Positions 36,553-48,500 of a DNA stretch of 64,000 bases are shown here, one piece after another (position 1 is the stretch's first letter; each line of letters opens with the position of its first letter). The DNA is from Pohlia nutans (Eukaryota > Streptophyta > Bryopsida > Bryales > Mniaceae): positions 9,825,811 to 9,889,810 of the forward strand of contig CM040085.1 of NCBI GenBank assembly GCA_022496805.1, given 5' to 3'. The position numbers were made by a program, and so were the translations under genes. Under the pieces are notes generated by a model, which was not told where the DNA came from, did no database searches, and was given only the letters and a program-made list of their open reading frames with translations.

Positions 36553-37650
36553 AGCAAAAAAAAATAGCTCACAACCACCACGATTTTGGCAAAAAATAAA
36601 TAAATTCAAAATATTATTGAAAAAATCCTAGATATAGAAAACGTCCTGCATAATCTAGTGCAAAAAAGAAAATTGGAAAAAAAAAATTCACATAGTTAAA
36701 AAATTCAAAGTCCGCTGAAAAAAAAAAAAAACAGCTCACAGCCCTGAATCCCTGATCTGCCATCACGATTTTGGCAAAAATTTAAAAAATTCAAAATATT
36801 ATGAAAAAAATCCTAGATATAGAAAACGTCCTGCATAATCTAGTGCAAAAAAAATTTGGAAAAAAAGTTTTTTTCACATAGTTAAAAACATTCAAAGTCC
36901 GCTGAAAAAAAAAAAACAGCTCACAGCCCTGAATCCCTGATCTGCCATCACGATTTTGGCAAAAATTTAAAAAATTCAAAATATTATGAAAAAATCCTAG
37001 ATATAGAAAACGTCCTGCATAATCTAGTGCAAAAAAAATTTGGAAAAAAAGTTTTTTTCACATAGTTAAAAACATTCAAAGTCCACTGAAAAAAAAAAAC
37101 AGCTCACAGCCCTGAATCCCTGATCTGCCATCACGATTTTGGCAAAAATTTAAAAAATTCAAAAAACTATGAAAAAAATCCTAGATATAGAAAACGTCCT
37201 GCATAATCTAGTGCAAAAAAGAAAATTGGAAAAAAAGTTTTTTTCACATAGTTAAAAACATTCAAAGTCCGCTGGAAAAAAAAACAGCTCACAGCCCTGA
37301 ATCCCTGATCTGCCATCACGATTTTGGCAAAAATTTAAAAAATTCAAAAAATTATGAAAAAAATCCTAGATATAGAAAACGTCCTGCATAATCTAGTGCA
37401 AAAAAAAATTTGGAAAAAAAGTTTTTTTCACATAGTTAAAAACATTCAAAGTCCGCTGAAAAAAAAAAAAACAGCTCACAGCCCTGAATCCCTGATCTGC
37501 CATCACGATGTTGGCAAAAATTTAAAAACTTCAAAAAATTATGAAAAAAATCCTAGATATAGAAAACGTCCTGCATAATCTAGTGCAAAAAAAAAATTGG
37601 AAAAAAAGTTTTTTTCACATAGTTAAAAACATTCAAAGTCCGCTGAAAAA
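36553..37650. repeat. satellite-like array, about 6 units of 183-187 bp
   Basis: The word CAGCTCACAGCCCTGAATCC recurs at 36732, 36917, 37100, 37285 and 37472, with a diverged first unit at about 36565. Units are over 90 percent alike by eye and differ mainly in A-run lengths. Each contains CCTAGATATAGAAAACGTCC and TCACATAGTTAAAAACATTC. Confidence 0.9.
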
Positions 37651-37694
37651 AGAAGTTCGATAATTATCAAAAGAGTTCCATTCTATGCATGAAG

Positions 37695-37865
37695 AGTTTG
37701 AGGTGGTTTGGTGGTTGGGAACTTGATTGGCAACCGAAAGGTTGAGAGTTCAAATCCCACCGTTGGCGATATAGAGCTTGGGAAGCCCAAGCTATGGTGG
37801 GCCCCACCGCGTGTACGGGCAATTTCCGTGTAATTGAAGTGGGTAGTGAGGAAAGTAATTATTTT
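37695..37865 (+). mobile_element. tRNA-derived SINE-like sequence
   Basis: An A-box-like TGGTTTGGTGG (37704-37714) is followed about 30 bp later by a B-box-like GAGTTCAAATCC (37745-37756), the spacing of a pol III internal promoter. A body of about 100 bp with GGTGGGCCCCACC and a T/A-rich tail follow. The cloverleaf does not look like a functional tRNA. I favour a SINE over a tRNA gene. Confidence 0.5.
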
Positions 37866-38736
37866 ATATTTTCTATTATTTTATAATTTTTAATGATATT
37901 ATTTTGATCAAATTTAGATATAAAAAGAAAAGAAAATCTAGATATGGAAAAGATGATGTCGCACGAAAAACGCACTGAATCAGTGTAGTTTTAAAGACGA
38001 TTAAAACTCGACATTTGACGACTATAAACAGTACTGAATTCATACGTTTTCAATGGATGTATCAATCGTGTCGAATCAGTACTATATCCGCTTGTACGAA
38101 CATCGTGTCATATCAGTGTAGTTGCGATGAATGACGCAACGATGCGGAATCAGTGCGAAAATCGTACGAACCCTTGAAATATCGGAAATCGCACTGAATC
38201 AGTGCAGAATCAGTGGGGTCCGAAATTCCTGATGTTCTCTTGTTCATGTTCCATTAGTGTATGTAGTCTGATCTTGATCACTATACTAACTCCTTTCTTA
38301 TTTGAACGTATAAATTTTGTTCTAAACCGTACATGGATAAGTCACTTTCACTTATAAAATTCACAATAATTATGTATGAGTCTATTCTTGACATGAAAGA
38401 TTGCAATGAAGAGGTGTTGACACAAGTCATTGCTGAACATCTTCACTTTTATTTTTGAAAATTTAACCCAAATTCTATTTAACCTTGAAGTCACACACCC
38501 CCCGAAATCTCATTTTTGAGTGTGCATTATACGGTTCAAAGATATACTATAATCTTCCAATCCAACGGTCCAATCTTACCAAGATTTAACTGAGACTTGT
38601 TTCATTAAGCTATGCTTACATTCGTACGGTTGGATACTATTAATAGTACCCCTAATTTCAACAGAGATAGATTTAAAGAAACATCACCCAGAAAAAGGTG
38701 GTTTCTCCAGAACCACCCTGGGCGGTAAAGGGTTAA

Positions 38737-39404
38737 TGAAGGACCTTGAATTTTGGGCAAAGATGCTGTGTATAACATTAGCGTGCGGGTTCAGGGACCC
38801 GCTTTCTATCTAACAGTCCCTCTCTTGTAAAAATACAATTTACTTCATACGTTTCAAAGCAGCTGCTGCCGTGCATGGGCAGTGTGGCCCTGGCTGGCTG
38901 GCATGCATGAGGACGCCCTTACAGTTATTGCACTATGGATGGAGGATGAATCTAGTGCCTAATTTTAGAGAGGAACAGTGTAACAACAAGGCTGGCAATG
39001 CAATTTACAGTTGTAGATGAACAGAAACTCGTTGATAGCTTCAGTTACGGAAACTGAGTGAGGAGAAGGGCGGGGACGCTGGCAGCAGCTTCCCCGCATA
39101 ACATTCAGTCGTATGCACTGTCTCTCCCTTGCCTCTACAGTAGATGGTGTGGAATATTCCACACCCAACAATACTTCATCGGTAGCTAAGTGGACAGGTG
39201 GAGGCTCAAGGTGATGTACAAAGTGCATGAAGGAAAGGCAGTGGGCATGAAGGCTACTGAATGTTATGCACTTTTGAAAATAAACATCCACTCCAGTTGT
39301 CACACCGACATAAGAGTTATTCTACAGGCGGGCATGGAACCTCAACTGGCTTGCCACCTCCAAAGCTATGGAGAACTCTAGGCACAATTTCCATCCATAA
39401 CCAA
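38737..39404. other. intergenic DNA, no recognised gene
   Basis: A 112-codon minus-strand frame (38965-39303) has no family features I recognise and no clear start context, so I do not call it. Confidence 0.35.
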
Positions 39405-40469
39405 TTGTTGACTTTTCAACGCCAATGTGGCTCCATCCCATTAACCCCTAAAGGACCAAGACCGTATTCTCACAAAAAACCATGAAAAACGCAACATTTG
39501 GAAGTTGCAGAAGAAATCATATGTTTTTTAGTTTTTTCATCATTTAACCGCAAGACCTAATACCCAACTTGAATTTTCATGTGAGCACAAAATTTGAGAG
39601 CAAAATGACCATTAGATTCTTAGATTATAAGGATCAAAGTTGCAAAAGAAGATTTTTTGGGGTTCAATCCGGTGACAAATTTGAACTTTAGTAATTAATA
39701 TCTTTTTTTTGAATGGGTTAGAAATTCAATGAATGGCAAGGCCATGTTAACAATTGAGTTAAGTCTTCAAATATAAAATCTTGTAAGAAAAAAGCTCATA
39801 TTAATTTTTTCATAAAACAATTACTAGAAGTGGGTACAAAGTGAAAGGAAAAAAAAATCATTGATAAGTTTGACATGGAATTGTAAAATGTCAATTTTAA
39901 CGGTGAGAATGTTGTATTTGGAAATCTTCACCTAGTGCCTTTTATTTCATTAAAAAATATTGAAAATTGAGTTTAGAAATGAGCTTCAAAGTTTTTTTTG
40001 TCCAAACTGCCCAAAAAACAGATCTCCTCATAACTTTTATCCCATTGCTCAAAATGGGTACATTTAAAGCTTCATTTGTAGATAAAGATCAACCAATCAT
40101 GAATCAAAAAAGAAATTTTGAAAAAGAGTAAAAAATAAAAAAATTCTTGCTGCCCGATCTCGCTTCAAAAACTTCAAATGCTTATAACTTTTGCAATACT
40201 TATCGGAATGACATGAAACGAAGTGCGACATGTAGAGTGTAGTTTTTGGAAGCTACACTGAAATTTTCATTGAAATTTTTAAAAACATGAGGTCCCTAGA
40301 GGCTGCCCAAAAAGTGGAACGACCAGAATATGGTCGCTCAAAAATTTAGGGGTTGACAACCCGTCACCATTGCCATCTCAAATTGCAACTCATAACCTTC
40401 TCTCCTTTCAATTTGCATCCTTCGCCCTTGGATGGTGAAGATCAAGGGTTGTGGTTGAAAAGTCAACAA
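39405..40469. mobile_element. possible outer element with TTGTTGACTTTTCAAC arms
   Basis: A perfect 16-bp inverted repeat TTGTTGACTTTTCAAC lies at 39405-39420 and 40454-40469, with further matches outside it (CATAACC). It encloses the piggyBac-like element 39445-40352. No target duplication was found, so the element status is tentative. Confidence 0.4.
39445..40352. mobile_element. piggyBac-like non-autonomous element
   Basis: TTAA (39441-39444) is followed by CCCCTAAAGGACCA. The right end, reverse-complemented, starts CCCCTAAATTTTTGAG and is flanked by TTGA (40353-40356), a one-base decay of TTAA. Length is 908 bp with no transposase. The left end matches the elements at 563 and 51061. Confidence 0.65.
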
Positions 40470-40855
40470 CCGGTTATGAACGATAACCTACTCGCCACTA
40501 CCGTGGCTCGTTGGTTATCTAATACAAAGTTCATCCTCCATTTTCACATAAGACGGAGTTAAGTTCCCCATGATGGCTCACGCTCAGGCTTCAAGGCAGG
40601 CTTGGCTCGCTCCGTGGTCTTCCAAAAGAGCAAGTAAATTCAAAACCAGCTCAATAATAGCTGGGTCCCGGTACTGACTGGGCCCGGTTTCACCCTCTCT
40701 CTTGCCCCCACCTGGCACTCACCCGGACTGCTGCACCAGTGAGAGTGGTTTTCCGGCCGCTTCACGCCTCCACTTCTTTTTCATTTCTCGCTGGCCAACA
40801 TTTCCTCTCAGTCACTACTAATTGAGGATTTTTGCATGATTTTCTTGTAGTTTAA

Positions 40856-41236
40856 CCCTTAAACGTCAAGAGGGCCTGGGCGGGGCAGCCTGGAAGGCAT
40901 CTAAATTTTCGGAGGGGAAAAAATAAAATAAATAAATAATAAATAATAAATAATAAAATAAATGCAAAAACGGCTCTGCGGGACACTGTTGGCCAGCACT
41001 GTAGCACTACGGCATCTCAGCTGCCCCAACCTCAAAAACTTGTTCAATTTCACAACTTTGATTGCTTACCAACGATTCCACAATCTCTCAAATGAGGCGC
41101 AAATTTGCAATCTAGATCGCTTTTTCAGTAGCTTTTCAACGCACCAATCCACGCTTGATTTGGTTGAGAAAATCTATTTTTTTCTTGATTATTCTCTTTT
41201 AAATAAGCCCATGGGGCTTACCTTGACGTTTAAGGG
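40856..41236. mobile_element. piggyBac-like MITE, TTAA-flanked, 381 bp
   Basis: TTAA (40852-40855) is followed by CCCTTAAACGTCAAG. The right end gives the same 15 bases in reverse complement before TTAA (41237-41240). This is the cleanest terminal repeat of the family in the window. Confidence 0.8.
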
Positions 41237-41252
41237 TTAATAGGTTCAATAC

Positions 41253-41528
41253 CCCGTCTCTACAAACCGGTGGTCTTTAATGCATGGGGACAAAATTGCC
41301 CCCTATTTTGTTCCGTGCAAGGGCCCACCTCAAAAAATAACCCGTGTTTTCTATGGTTTTTGTGTTCTCAAGTACATTCCCCAAGGATAAATTGGGGCCG
41401 GAGGCTCCAAATTTGCAAAAACGAAATTCCAAAAAAGCCCTTGGGTGCCCACAGTGGAAATTCCACGAAAAGAGGGGTGAATGAATAGTGCCCGCATTCA
41501 AGACCACCAGGGGTTCTAGAGACGAGGG
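41253..41528. mobile_element. MITE with 8-bp target duplication TTCAATAC
   Basis: Ends CCCGTCTCTACAAACC and, reverse-complemented, CCCTCGTCTCTAGAACCC lead into a shared GGTGGTCTT. An exact 8-bp repeat TTCAATAC flanks it (41245-41252 and 41529-41536). The 276-bp element lies 16 bp after the previous one. An 8-bp duplication fits a hAT-like origin. Confidence 0.75.
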
Positions 41529-41536
41529 TTCAATAC

Positions 41537-43114
41537 ATCCGTCTGTCTGGGTATAATTTTACGTTTAATTAATTGAGAATGTGGCTAAATGATTGCATTT
41601 ATTTCCTATATGTTTGGAGTCTAAGGGCCTATTTCCATGCAGAGTCGGGGTGGTCCTGAAATTTAGCTCTCTGCTGATAAAAACAAGTGCATACCATTTC
41701 CATGTATACCTCAATAGAGCAATCTAGTAAATAAAATTAGAAACTCTCTACTCTCATGTAGTCCATCTATGGCATGGTGATGTGGTTGACTTTGCAAGTC
41801 TGCTTTTAACGCACACCGAGTATGGATGGAAGTCGGGACCTCATTTTTTGTCCTTTAGCTATATCCACCAGTTGGATGCTCATGTAGAAGCCTGTCCTAA
41901 AGGTCGTTTTACATTAGAAGTTGGGTCCATTCGTTCTTGGGTACAATCAACAAAATTTCAGCCCGTATCAGCGTTAAGATCAACCTCAAACACTCAATAT
42001 AATAGAATTGGAATAGAATCCATTTTTCCCATATATAAAGGTATTGGGCCCAAGGGTTGAACCCATTGTAATGGCTAAATTTGTAGAAGTATCAGTAATG
42101 ACCAATTTAACAATACTAGAACAAAATCCATTGCAATGCAATAGGACTATGTTGGGATTGATTTTTCCCCACTTTGCATTACAATAAGGCATGAAAATGT
42201 GAAGCATAGTACCTTCATCTTGTTAGATGAAAAATTGTATGGATGAGAACGTGACCATCAATTTTGATGAATTCGTGACACTGCTCGTTTAATAATATAA
42301 ATGTCTTTAGATGGAAAACCTTTTCCAATAGCATAGTCTAAAGTAATTTGTTTTAGATTTTGATAATAAATAGAATAAAGAATGTACCTAAGTTGAAAAA
42401 TGATATGTAGTTTCTATACATTTCCCACTATGGCGTGTACTTTAATTAGCGTGTGACCTCAAACAAACAATCTGTTAAAAATTGCGGTATATTTGGCCTT
42501 TTTCAAGCACTTTATCTGTCATCCATGCTTGAAAGATTATGAAAAATGTCCTTTAAGAAAAGTGAAAAAATTTACAAAAATGTTTTAAAGAAAAGAAAAA
42601 CAAAAAACAACATGTCGTGGATACATTGGATATGTGACCATCAATTTACTACCTTCGATGTTTTCGACATAAGTGATTTGAAAAGAAAAAGATAAAATGC
42701 AATTGTGACTTTTGAATTTATATCCCAAAAACAAGGGATACAAATTGGGACAATTGTGAAATTATAAAAGGGACAATTGTGACCTTAAGTTTGGACTCAT
42801 GTTGTTAAGTGAACAAGAGACAAAACACTTCAACATCATAAATAAAGGACTTAGTCATTTTCGAGAGTAGGTAAATTATTTTGAGTTGAGTTATGCCTCA
42901 AATAGGTGATAGAATTAATATTTTTGACATTCATGATATCCCATAAGGATAGGCACTAGTAATTGTAATATGTAAGGAAGGTTTGTAATCATGAGGAAAC
43001 GCATTTTCTTCTTGAGATGTTTTATTCTCCATGTTTGATAATTGAGTGCTTCTAATTAAATATAGGCTAAATCAACGGAATTGTCATCGATTCTTCACAA
43101 TAGTGACACTATCA
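41537..43114. other. intergenic DNA, no gene seen
   Basis: AT-rich with weak inverted similarity around 41980-42190 (AATAGAAT...ATTCCA-type words). No coding support. Confidence 0.4.
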
Positions 43115-43487
43115 ACACGCAATTCGCTATTTATGCACTTGGTCAAGTGCGTTCATTTCATGAGCAAATCTTGCTTAAAATTTTTTGTGTAAAAATTTCT
43201 CTAAAAAAGAACGATTTTGTCGTTCTACAATTACTTTCATTGTAAACAAACAATTATTTAATTTAATTTTTATTCTTATCTTTATCTTTTATCTTTATCT
43301 TTTATTTTATTTTTTCTTTTATTTTTTCTTTATCTTGTTTCATTTATCTTATTTCTTTCTTGTCTTCAATTTATTTTCCTTCTTGTCTTCCTTCTTGTCT
43401 TCTTCTTTTTCTTCTATTTTTTTTCATTCCTCTTGTGGCAGCCGCAAATCCTTCGCCCGCACCAAAGACAAAAAAAAAAAAAAAAAA

Positions 43488-43524
<37 letters not shown>

Positions 43525-44500
43525 GATTTCGTCTTCTTTTTTGTTTGGGGCTCATAAACCCTGAAAATATAAATTAAAAAAAATTATAATTTAGGGTTCA
43601 GCCGCCGGTGGCTGAACCCTAAACGGCGGAGGATGCACAAAAAAAAAAAAAAGTTTTTTTGTTTTTTTCTATTTTTAGTCTGCTGTGGGCTAGTGGGTGC
43701 GCGGCCGCGCACCCACTGCCTCATTTTCTCCTTTCTTCCTCTCTTCTCTCTCCCTCTCCCTCTTCCCTCTTCTTCTCTCTCCCCTCTCCCCTCTCTTCAT
43801 ATATATAGGGGAGAGAGAAGAAGAGGAAGAGAGGGAGAGAGGGAGAGAGGGAGAGAGGGAGAGAGGGAGAGAGGGAGAGAGGGAGAGAGGGAGAGAGGGA
43901 GAGAGGGAGAGAGGGAGAGAGGGAGTGGGTGCGCGGCCGCGCACCCACTAGCCCACAACAGACTAAAAATAGAAAAAAAGAAAAAGTGCATCCTCCGCTG
44001 TTAAGGGTTCAGCCGCCGGCGGCTGAACCCTAAATTTTTATTTTTTAAAATTTCTATTTTCTGGGTTCATGAGCCCCAAACAAAAAAGAAGACGAAATCA
44101 ACAAAAAAAAAAAAAAAAAAAAAAAAACTTTTTTTTTTTTTTTTTTGTCATTGGTGCGGGCGAAGGATTTGCGGCTGCCACAAGAGGAATGAAAAAAAAT
44201 AGAAGAAAAAGAAGAAGACAAGAAGGAAGACAAGAAGGAAAATAAATTGAAGACAAGAAAGAAATAAGATAAATGAAACAAGATAAAGAAAAGATAAAAG
44301 AAAAAATAAAAGAAAAGATAAAGATAAAAGATAAAGATAAGAATAAAAATTAAATAAAATAATTGTTTGTTTACAATGAAAGTAATTGTAGAACGACAAA
44401 AATGGTTGTTTTTTAGACAGTTTTTTAGACAATATTTTAATGCTTCCGGGGACCAAGTGCATGATTATATGGCCAAGTGCGTAAATAGCGAATTGCGTGT
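43115..44500. mobile_element. 1.39-kb palindromic (foldback-type) element
   Basis: Starts ACACGCAATTCGCTATTTA and ends with its complement. The two arms of about 600 bp mirror each other through pyrimidine/purine-rich DNA (TTTATCTTTTATC...), poly-A/poly-T runs at 43460-43523 and 44100-44146, and GGTTCAGCCGCCGG. Near the centre a 26-bp palindrome with GCGCGGCCGCGC occurs twice (43692-43717 and 43924-43949). Between its copies lie a pyrimidine tract and a (GAGAGAGG)n purine tract. The open frames here are low-complexity artefacts. Confidence 0.75.
43808..43923. repeat. (GAGAGAGG)n microsatellite, about 13 units
   Basis: An almost pure 8-bp purine repeat GAGAGAGG from the centre of the palindrome to the second GC-rich palindrome. 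It is partly complementary to the pyrimidine tract at 43720-43797. Confidence 0.9.
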
Positions 44501-45549
44501 TTTATCGTATCTGTTCCCTAGAGGCTGAAGGACACTCAACGCTTGATATATTGGTACACTACAAGCATTGTTGATTCTTCCTTACTTTGCTACATAATGT
44601 GGGCATCATAGAAAATGGGAAGGTAAGAAGTTCTTGATGTCTTTTACTCCTTGACAAGAGTGGAACTCATCTAAACCAAAATGGCACGGACAAAATTTTG
44701 GGGTGGACTTCATTGCCAAGGGTGGACTTCTTTCCAGTCTCATGGAGTTTTTTCTTCTCCTTCTGCTGAAAATAAAAAATAAAAAATCATTAAAAAACGA
44801 AAGTAGGCTCAGAAGAGACCTGCAGGTGGGACGAAGTGATGAATCATTCAGGTGAACGGTTTGCTCGGACCGGATCCAAAGTCAAGCCGGTTTCGAGCAT
44901 CACATCCGAAGAAACCACAACGTGAGATCTCAGACTGGAAAAAGAGGTCCATCTCAAGTCCAAAATTCCAAATGCACTCCACAACCAAAAGTCAAGGACT
45001 CATTTTGTCTTGTTGCAGTTTTTCCGGCCTCATCAATGCTGTTATTTTCGAACTGAAGCTTTTACTGCTTTGGTTACTGTGCGCTACAGTAACTTCTTAG
45101 CTTCCGGACGGAACTGTGGCTTTTGACACTCTGTGCACTAGATCTGCCGCCCTCCTCCGAAGAACCTCCGTTGTTGCGAGGTGGTTGTTCTCACACGAGT
45201 CCAGCCGCGTCTCGGGATCACTGAAGGTTGGATTCGGAGCCCTAGATTGATTCAGGTGTAATAATTCATTGCATAGAGATGATCATGAAGAGTTCGTGTG
45301 AGAATGAATTGCCCGTCCGGACGTTGTTTGTTCAATGCAACTGAAGCTCGATCGATGCATGTTTCTGTGGGTTTAGATAGATAAGTTAGTGTGTCCTCAT
45401 TGTGGTTTTCTAAGGCTCCAGTGGTGTGTGGGGATATAGCTGCGGGATTTCGGCGTCCCGGAGAAGAAGGTGTGAAGGCGCCTGAAGAGCTTGCAAGCTG
45501 TGAGCGGGGGATTGGAAGCCAATGTGGGCGGAGATCAGTGCGTAAAGAC
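44501..45549 (+). promoter_or_regulatory. upstream region and 5' leader of the SRF-like gene
   Basis: No exon is supported before the ATG at 45550. The GC content rises from about 45090, and the leader (roughly 45240-45549) contains several short upstream ATGs. The transcription start cannot be placed by eye. Confidence 0.4.
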
Positions 45550-48500
45550 ATGGGTATGGATACCGCGAGGACTGTGCACCTCGTTCTTCTGGTCGTGATC
45601 TCGGTGTTGAGCTCCGTGTATGGCCAGCAGACAGACCAACTCGACAGTAAGCTCTCTCTCTGCTCCTAACTTAGAACTCCCCCCCTTTTTTTTTTCTTTT
45701 TTTTTTCGTTTTTTTTTTCGGCCCGTTCAAATCTTCACTCCAACAAAGCAAAAAAACATCGAAGCCAGGGTCGTCTCTCTCGGTGTTGCTTGCTCTGGAG
45801 CCATGAAGCATCGGAAAGTGTGCCGGGTTTGAAGACCTGGTTTTCAACGCCACGAAGACCTGGTTTTCAACGCCATGAAGACCGTGAATACTGGCGTTCC
45901 AGTTGAATGGATGGAGGCTGTGCAGGGCGGAGCTAAATAAATACTGTAGATTTAGTGTGGTGAAGGAATTAATGGGCATGTGACTTTAGGGTTCACGACG
46001 AGATTACACTACCCTAGAGCAGTGCACGAGATGAAGGCATTCTATTCTGCAAGGTTAAGGAAACAGGGTACTGAGGTTATGAAGAAACAGGTGTGCTTTT
46101 AGAGAATTGCTTCTGGTGGAAAATGGAGAAATCTCGGGGCTTGCACAAATTAGGTTGTGCGGACACATACTATCTGGCGTACAGTGTCAGGAGGGAGCCA
46201 AAACCATGTAAATTTCCATGCCGGATCTAACTATAGTTAGTTTGGAGGTCCCTGAGAAGATGTGCAGATTGGACTGCCAACAGTGGATATATCCTTTTCA
46301 GGCGAATAAGCTCTCCCGGTGCAGAATAGAATGTGCGTTTCTAGAGGTATCTGAGTTTCAGTTCCAGGGGTCTGTTTTGAGGTGGCTGACGTACTGTTGG
46401 CATTTTGGTGCAGTTCAAGGCCTAAACGCTCTGTACAATGACCTTAATCAAAACCCACTGCTGACTGGATGGACTCAAAACAATGGCAATGCGAATCCAT
46501 GCGGGGGTGGTTGGCTGGGGATTACTTGTGTGGGCTCCTCTGTCACAGAAATGTAAGCACCTGATATCATCGCTTTCCATCTCCTTGGTTAGATTCAACA
46601 TGAAGCTGTCCTTGCACCTTAATACTTGTAATTCTATTTAACAACTTGAGGTTGAAGTGGCCGTGCCAATTTGGTGTCAAGAATTCCATTCAACTCAGCA
46701 TTGATACATATTTTCGTTGTTGTGGTGCAGCCATCTAGGAGGTTTGCATTTGAATGGAAGGATGCAAGGGTGGTATCTGCAGCAAAACTTGAACAATCTT
46801 CAAATTCTGTGAGTATCTCTCCACCAGTGAACGTACCCGCCTTCTGTGATTGCTTTTGGTTTAAATTCTTAACCCTATTTTAAACTTTCGCTGTGCAGTG
46901 ATGTGAGTGGTAATAACCTTACCGGAGATATCCCCCAACAATTCCCTTCAAGCCTTACTCGAATGTAAGCTTCACTCTACATTGTCTCTTCAGGCATCAT
47001 TTAAGAGCTAGGGTGGAAGTTGTTAATTGTGATATTAGACAAGTGTGTTTCTTTTTAGTTTACAGAGTTGATTTTCCTACTCTGTTGCTTCAAGGACTGG
47101 AATGATAATTAATCTGGCAAGGTTGATTTGCCGGTCCTGTTTTTTTTAAAATTATTATTTCCGTGTGGATTTTCTGTGCTTACACAAACTATGTATGTAT
47201 GTTGAATTGCAGGATCATGAACAACAATCAATTTACTGGAAGCCTCCCTCAGTTTGATCAATTGCAAAACTTGACAATCATGTACGTCTTAAACCGTACC
47301 GTGGAAACTTTTTTTTGGATTTTAGAACTGGATTAAATCCATGATGGACCCGGAATGGCTTTCTTCTGGGTTGACAGAAATGACATCTACTTTTGTCTTT
47401 GAGCCTTGAATTTTCTTATGGAGCAAACTGGTCAGCCATACTCACATGTTTCTTTCGATGGCAGAAACTTGAGCAACAACCTACTGAATGGCAACTTAAA
47501 TCCCCAGATTTTCACCGTGCTAGTCAATTGCGTCACTTTGTAAGTCCTTTCAGACCGTGTTACTAGTCATTTTGCACTTGGTGTACCATTCATGTATGTA
47601 CTTTAAATTCACTGTCTACTTGCATTTACAAGTACATTTTTGTAATTATTTTTCTCTGTTAACAGTGATGTGTCCTACAACCAAATCCAAGGAAGTCTTC
47701 CGGATAGTGTCAAGACCATGGCTGCTCTGCGAACACTGTAAGCTACTTGCTGATTGGATTTTTCTTTTTTATGTTTTAAATTTTGTGTTTTAAAAGCTCT
47801 AATCCAGCAGTAAAAGTTTCTCAAGTCCTGCATTTGTGGGAGGACTAGGTTGGTCTGTGCTGGAGTTCGGCACAATAGTTTTGCCGCTGGAACTGTCTTG
47901 GTGTGTGTGTGTGTGTGTGCATGGTCTGTATTATAGAATAGATTGCTAATTCCTGGAGAGTGAAATGCCAATCATGGTTTTGGGTGGTATGACAGGAATT
48001 TGCAGAATAATGAGTTGAGTGGTCAACTTCCAGCATCTTTGGCCAACCTCACAAATTTGCAAACTTTGTAAGTCATTTATCATGATTGATTGTTCTCCTT
48101 CTTGCACATTTTGTTGGATGGAAACTCGATGCCATTGCTACATTTCAGGCTTGGTTCCATTGTCTAATTTTTTTGGCTCATTCTTTGCTTGAACCAGCAA
48201 CATCGAGAACAACCAGTTCACAGGTTTTCTTCCAGCTGGGTTCAATCCTCCAACTTACTTGTAAGGCTTTTAAACTCCCGCTTTGCTGTTCTCAAATTGG
48301 GTTAACTTCCTCTATTTCGCATGACAATCATTTGAATCCTAGATAGAGATCGATCATTCATATTTGACCAAGTGAACGAAAGGGATCCTTACAACCAATC
48401 TGTGATTTTAGATAAATATCAACTTGTTTTTATTGGTTGCCAGAGTATCTGTACCATGTAGAACATTATTAAATGAAGTTAGAAAACTCCTAAATAATTC

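Larger units (their letters stand above)
35906..38231. mobile_element. CAGGAATTTC-ended element with a satellite core
   Basis: Ends CAGGAATTTC(C/G)GACCCCACT with near-perfect inverted repeats of over 40 bp that continue as GATTCTGCACTGATTCAGTG. Subterminal regions on both sides are strewn with copies of CACTGATTC or GAATCAGTG, as in elements whose transposase binds subterminal repeats. Inside are an array of about 185-bp units and a SINE-like sequence. No transposase and no clear target duplication were found. Confidence 0.7.
35599..38732. mobile_element. piggyBac-like element, TTAA-flanked, carrying a nested insertion
   Basis: TTAA (35595-35598) is followed by CCCTTTAGTGCCCAGG. The right end, reverse-complemented, reads TTAA (38733-38736) then CCCTTTACCGCCCAGG. 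Without the nested 2.3-kb element the body is about 808 bp, within the 0.7-0.9 kb range of most other copies in the window. Confidence 0.75.

Noticed and set aside
36553..37650. CRISPR-like regular repeats
   Set aside because: Units are contiguous at about 185 bp without unique spacers, so it is a satellite array in a eukaryotic genome.
43185..43951. Long open frames in several registers, including Phe/Tyr-rich and Arg/Glu/Gly-rich ones
   Set aside because: They are translations of homopolymers, pyrimidine tracts and the (GAGAGAGG)n microsatellite within the palindrome, on both strands at once.
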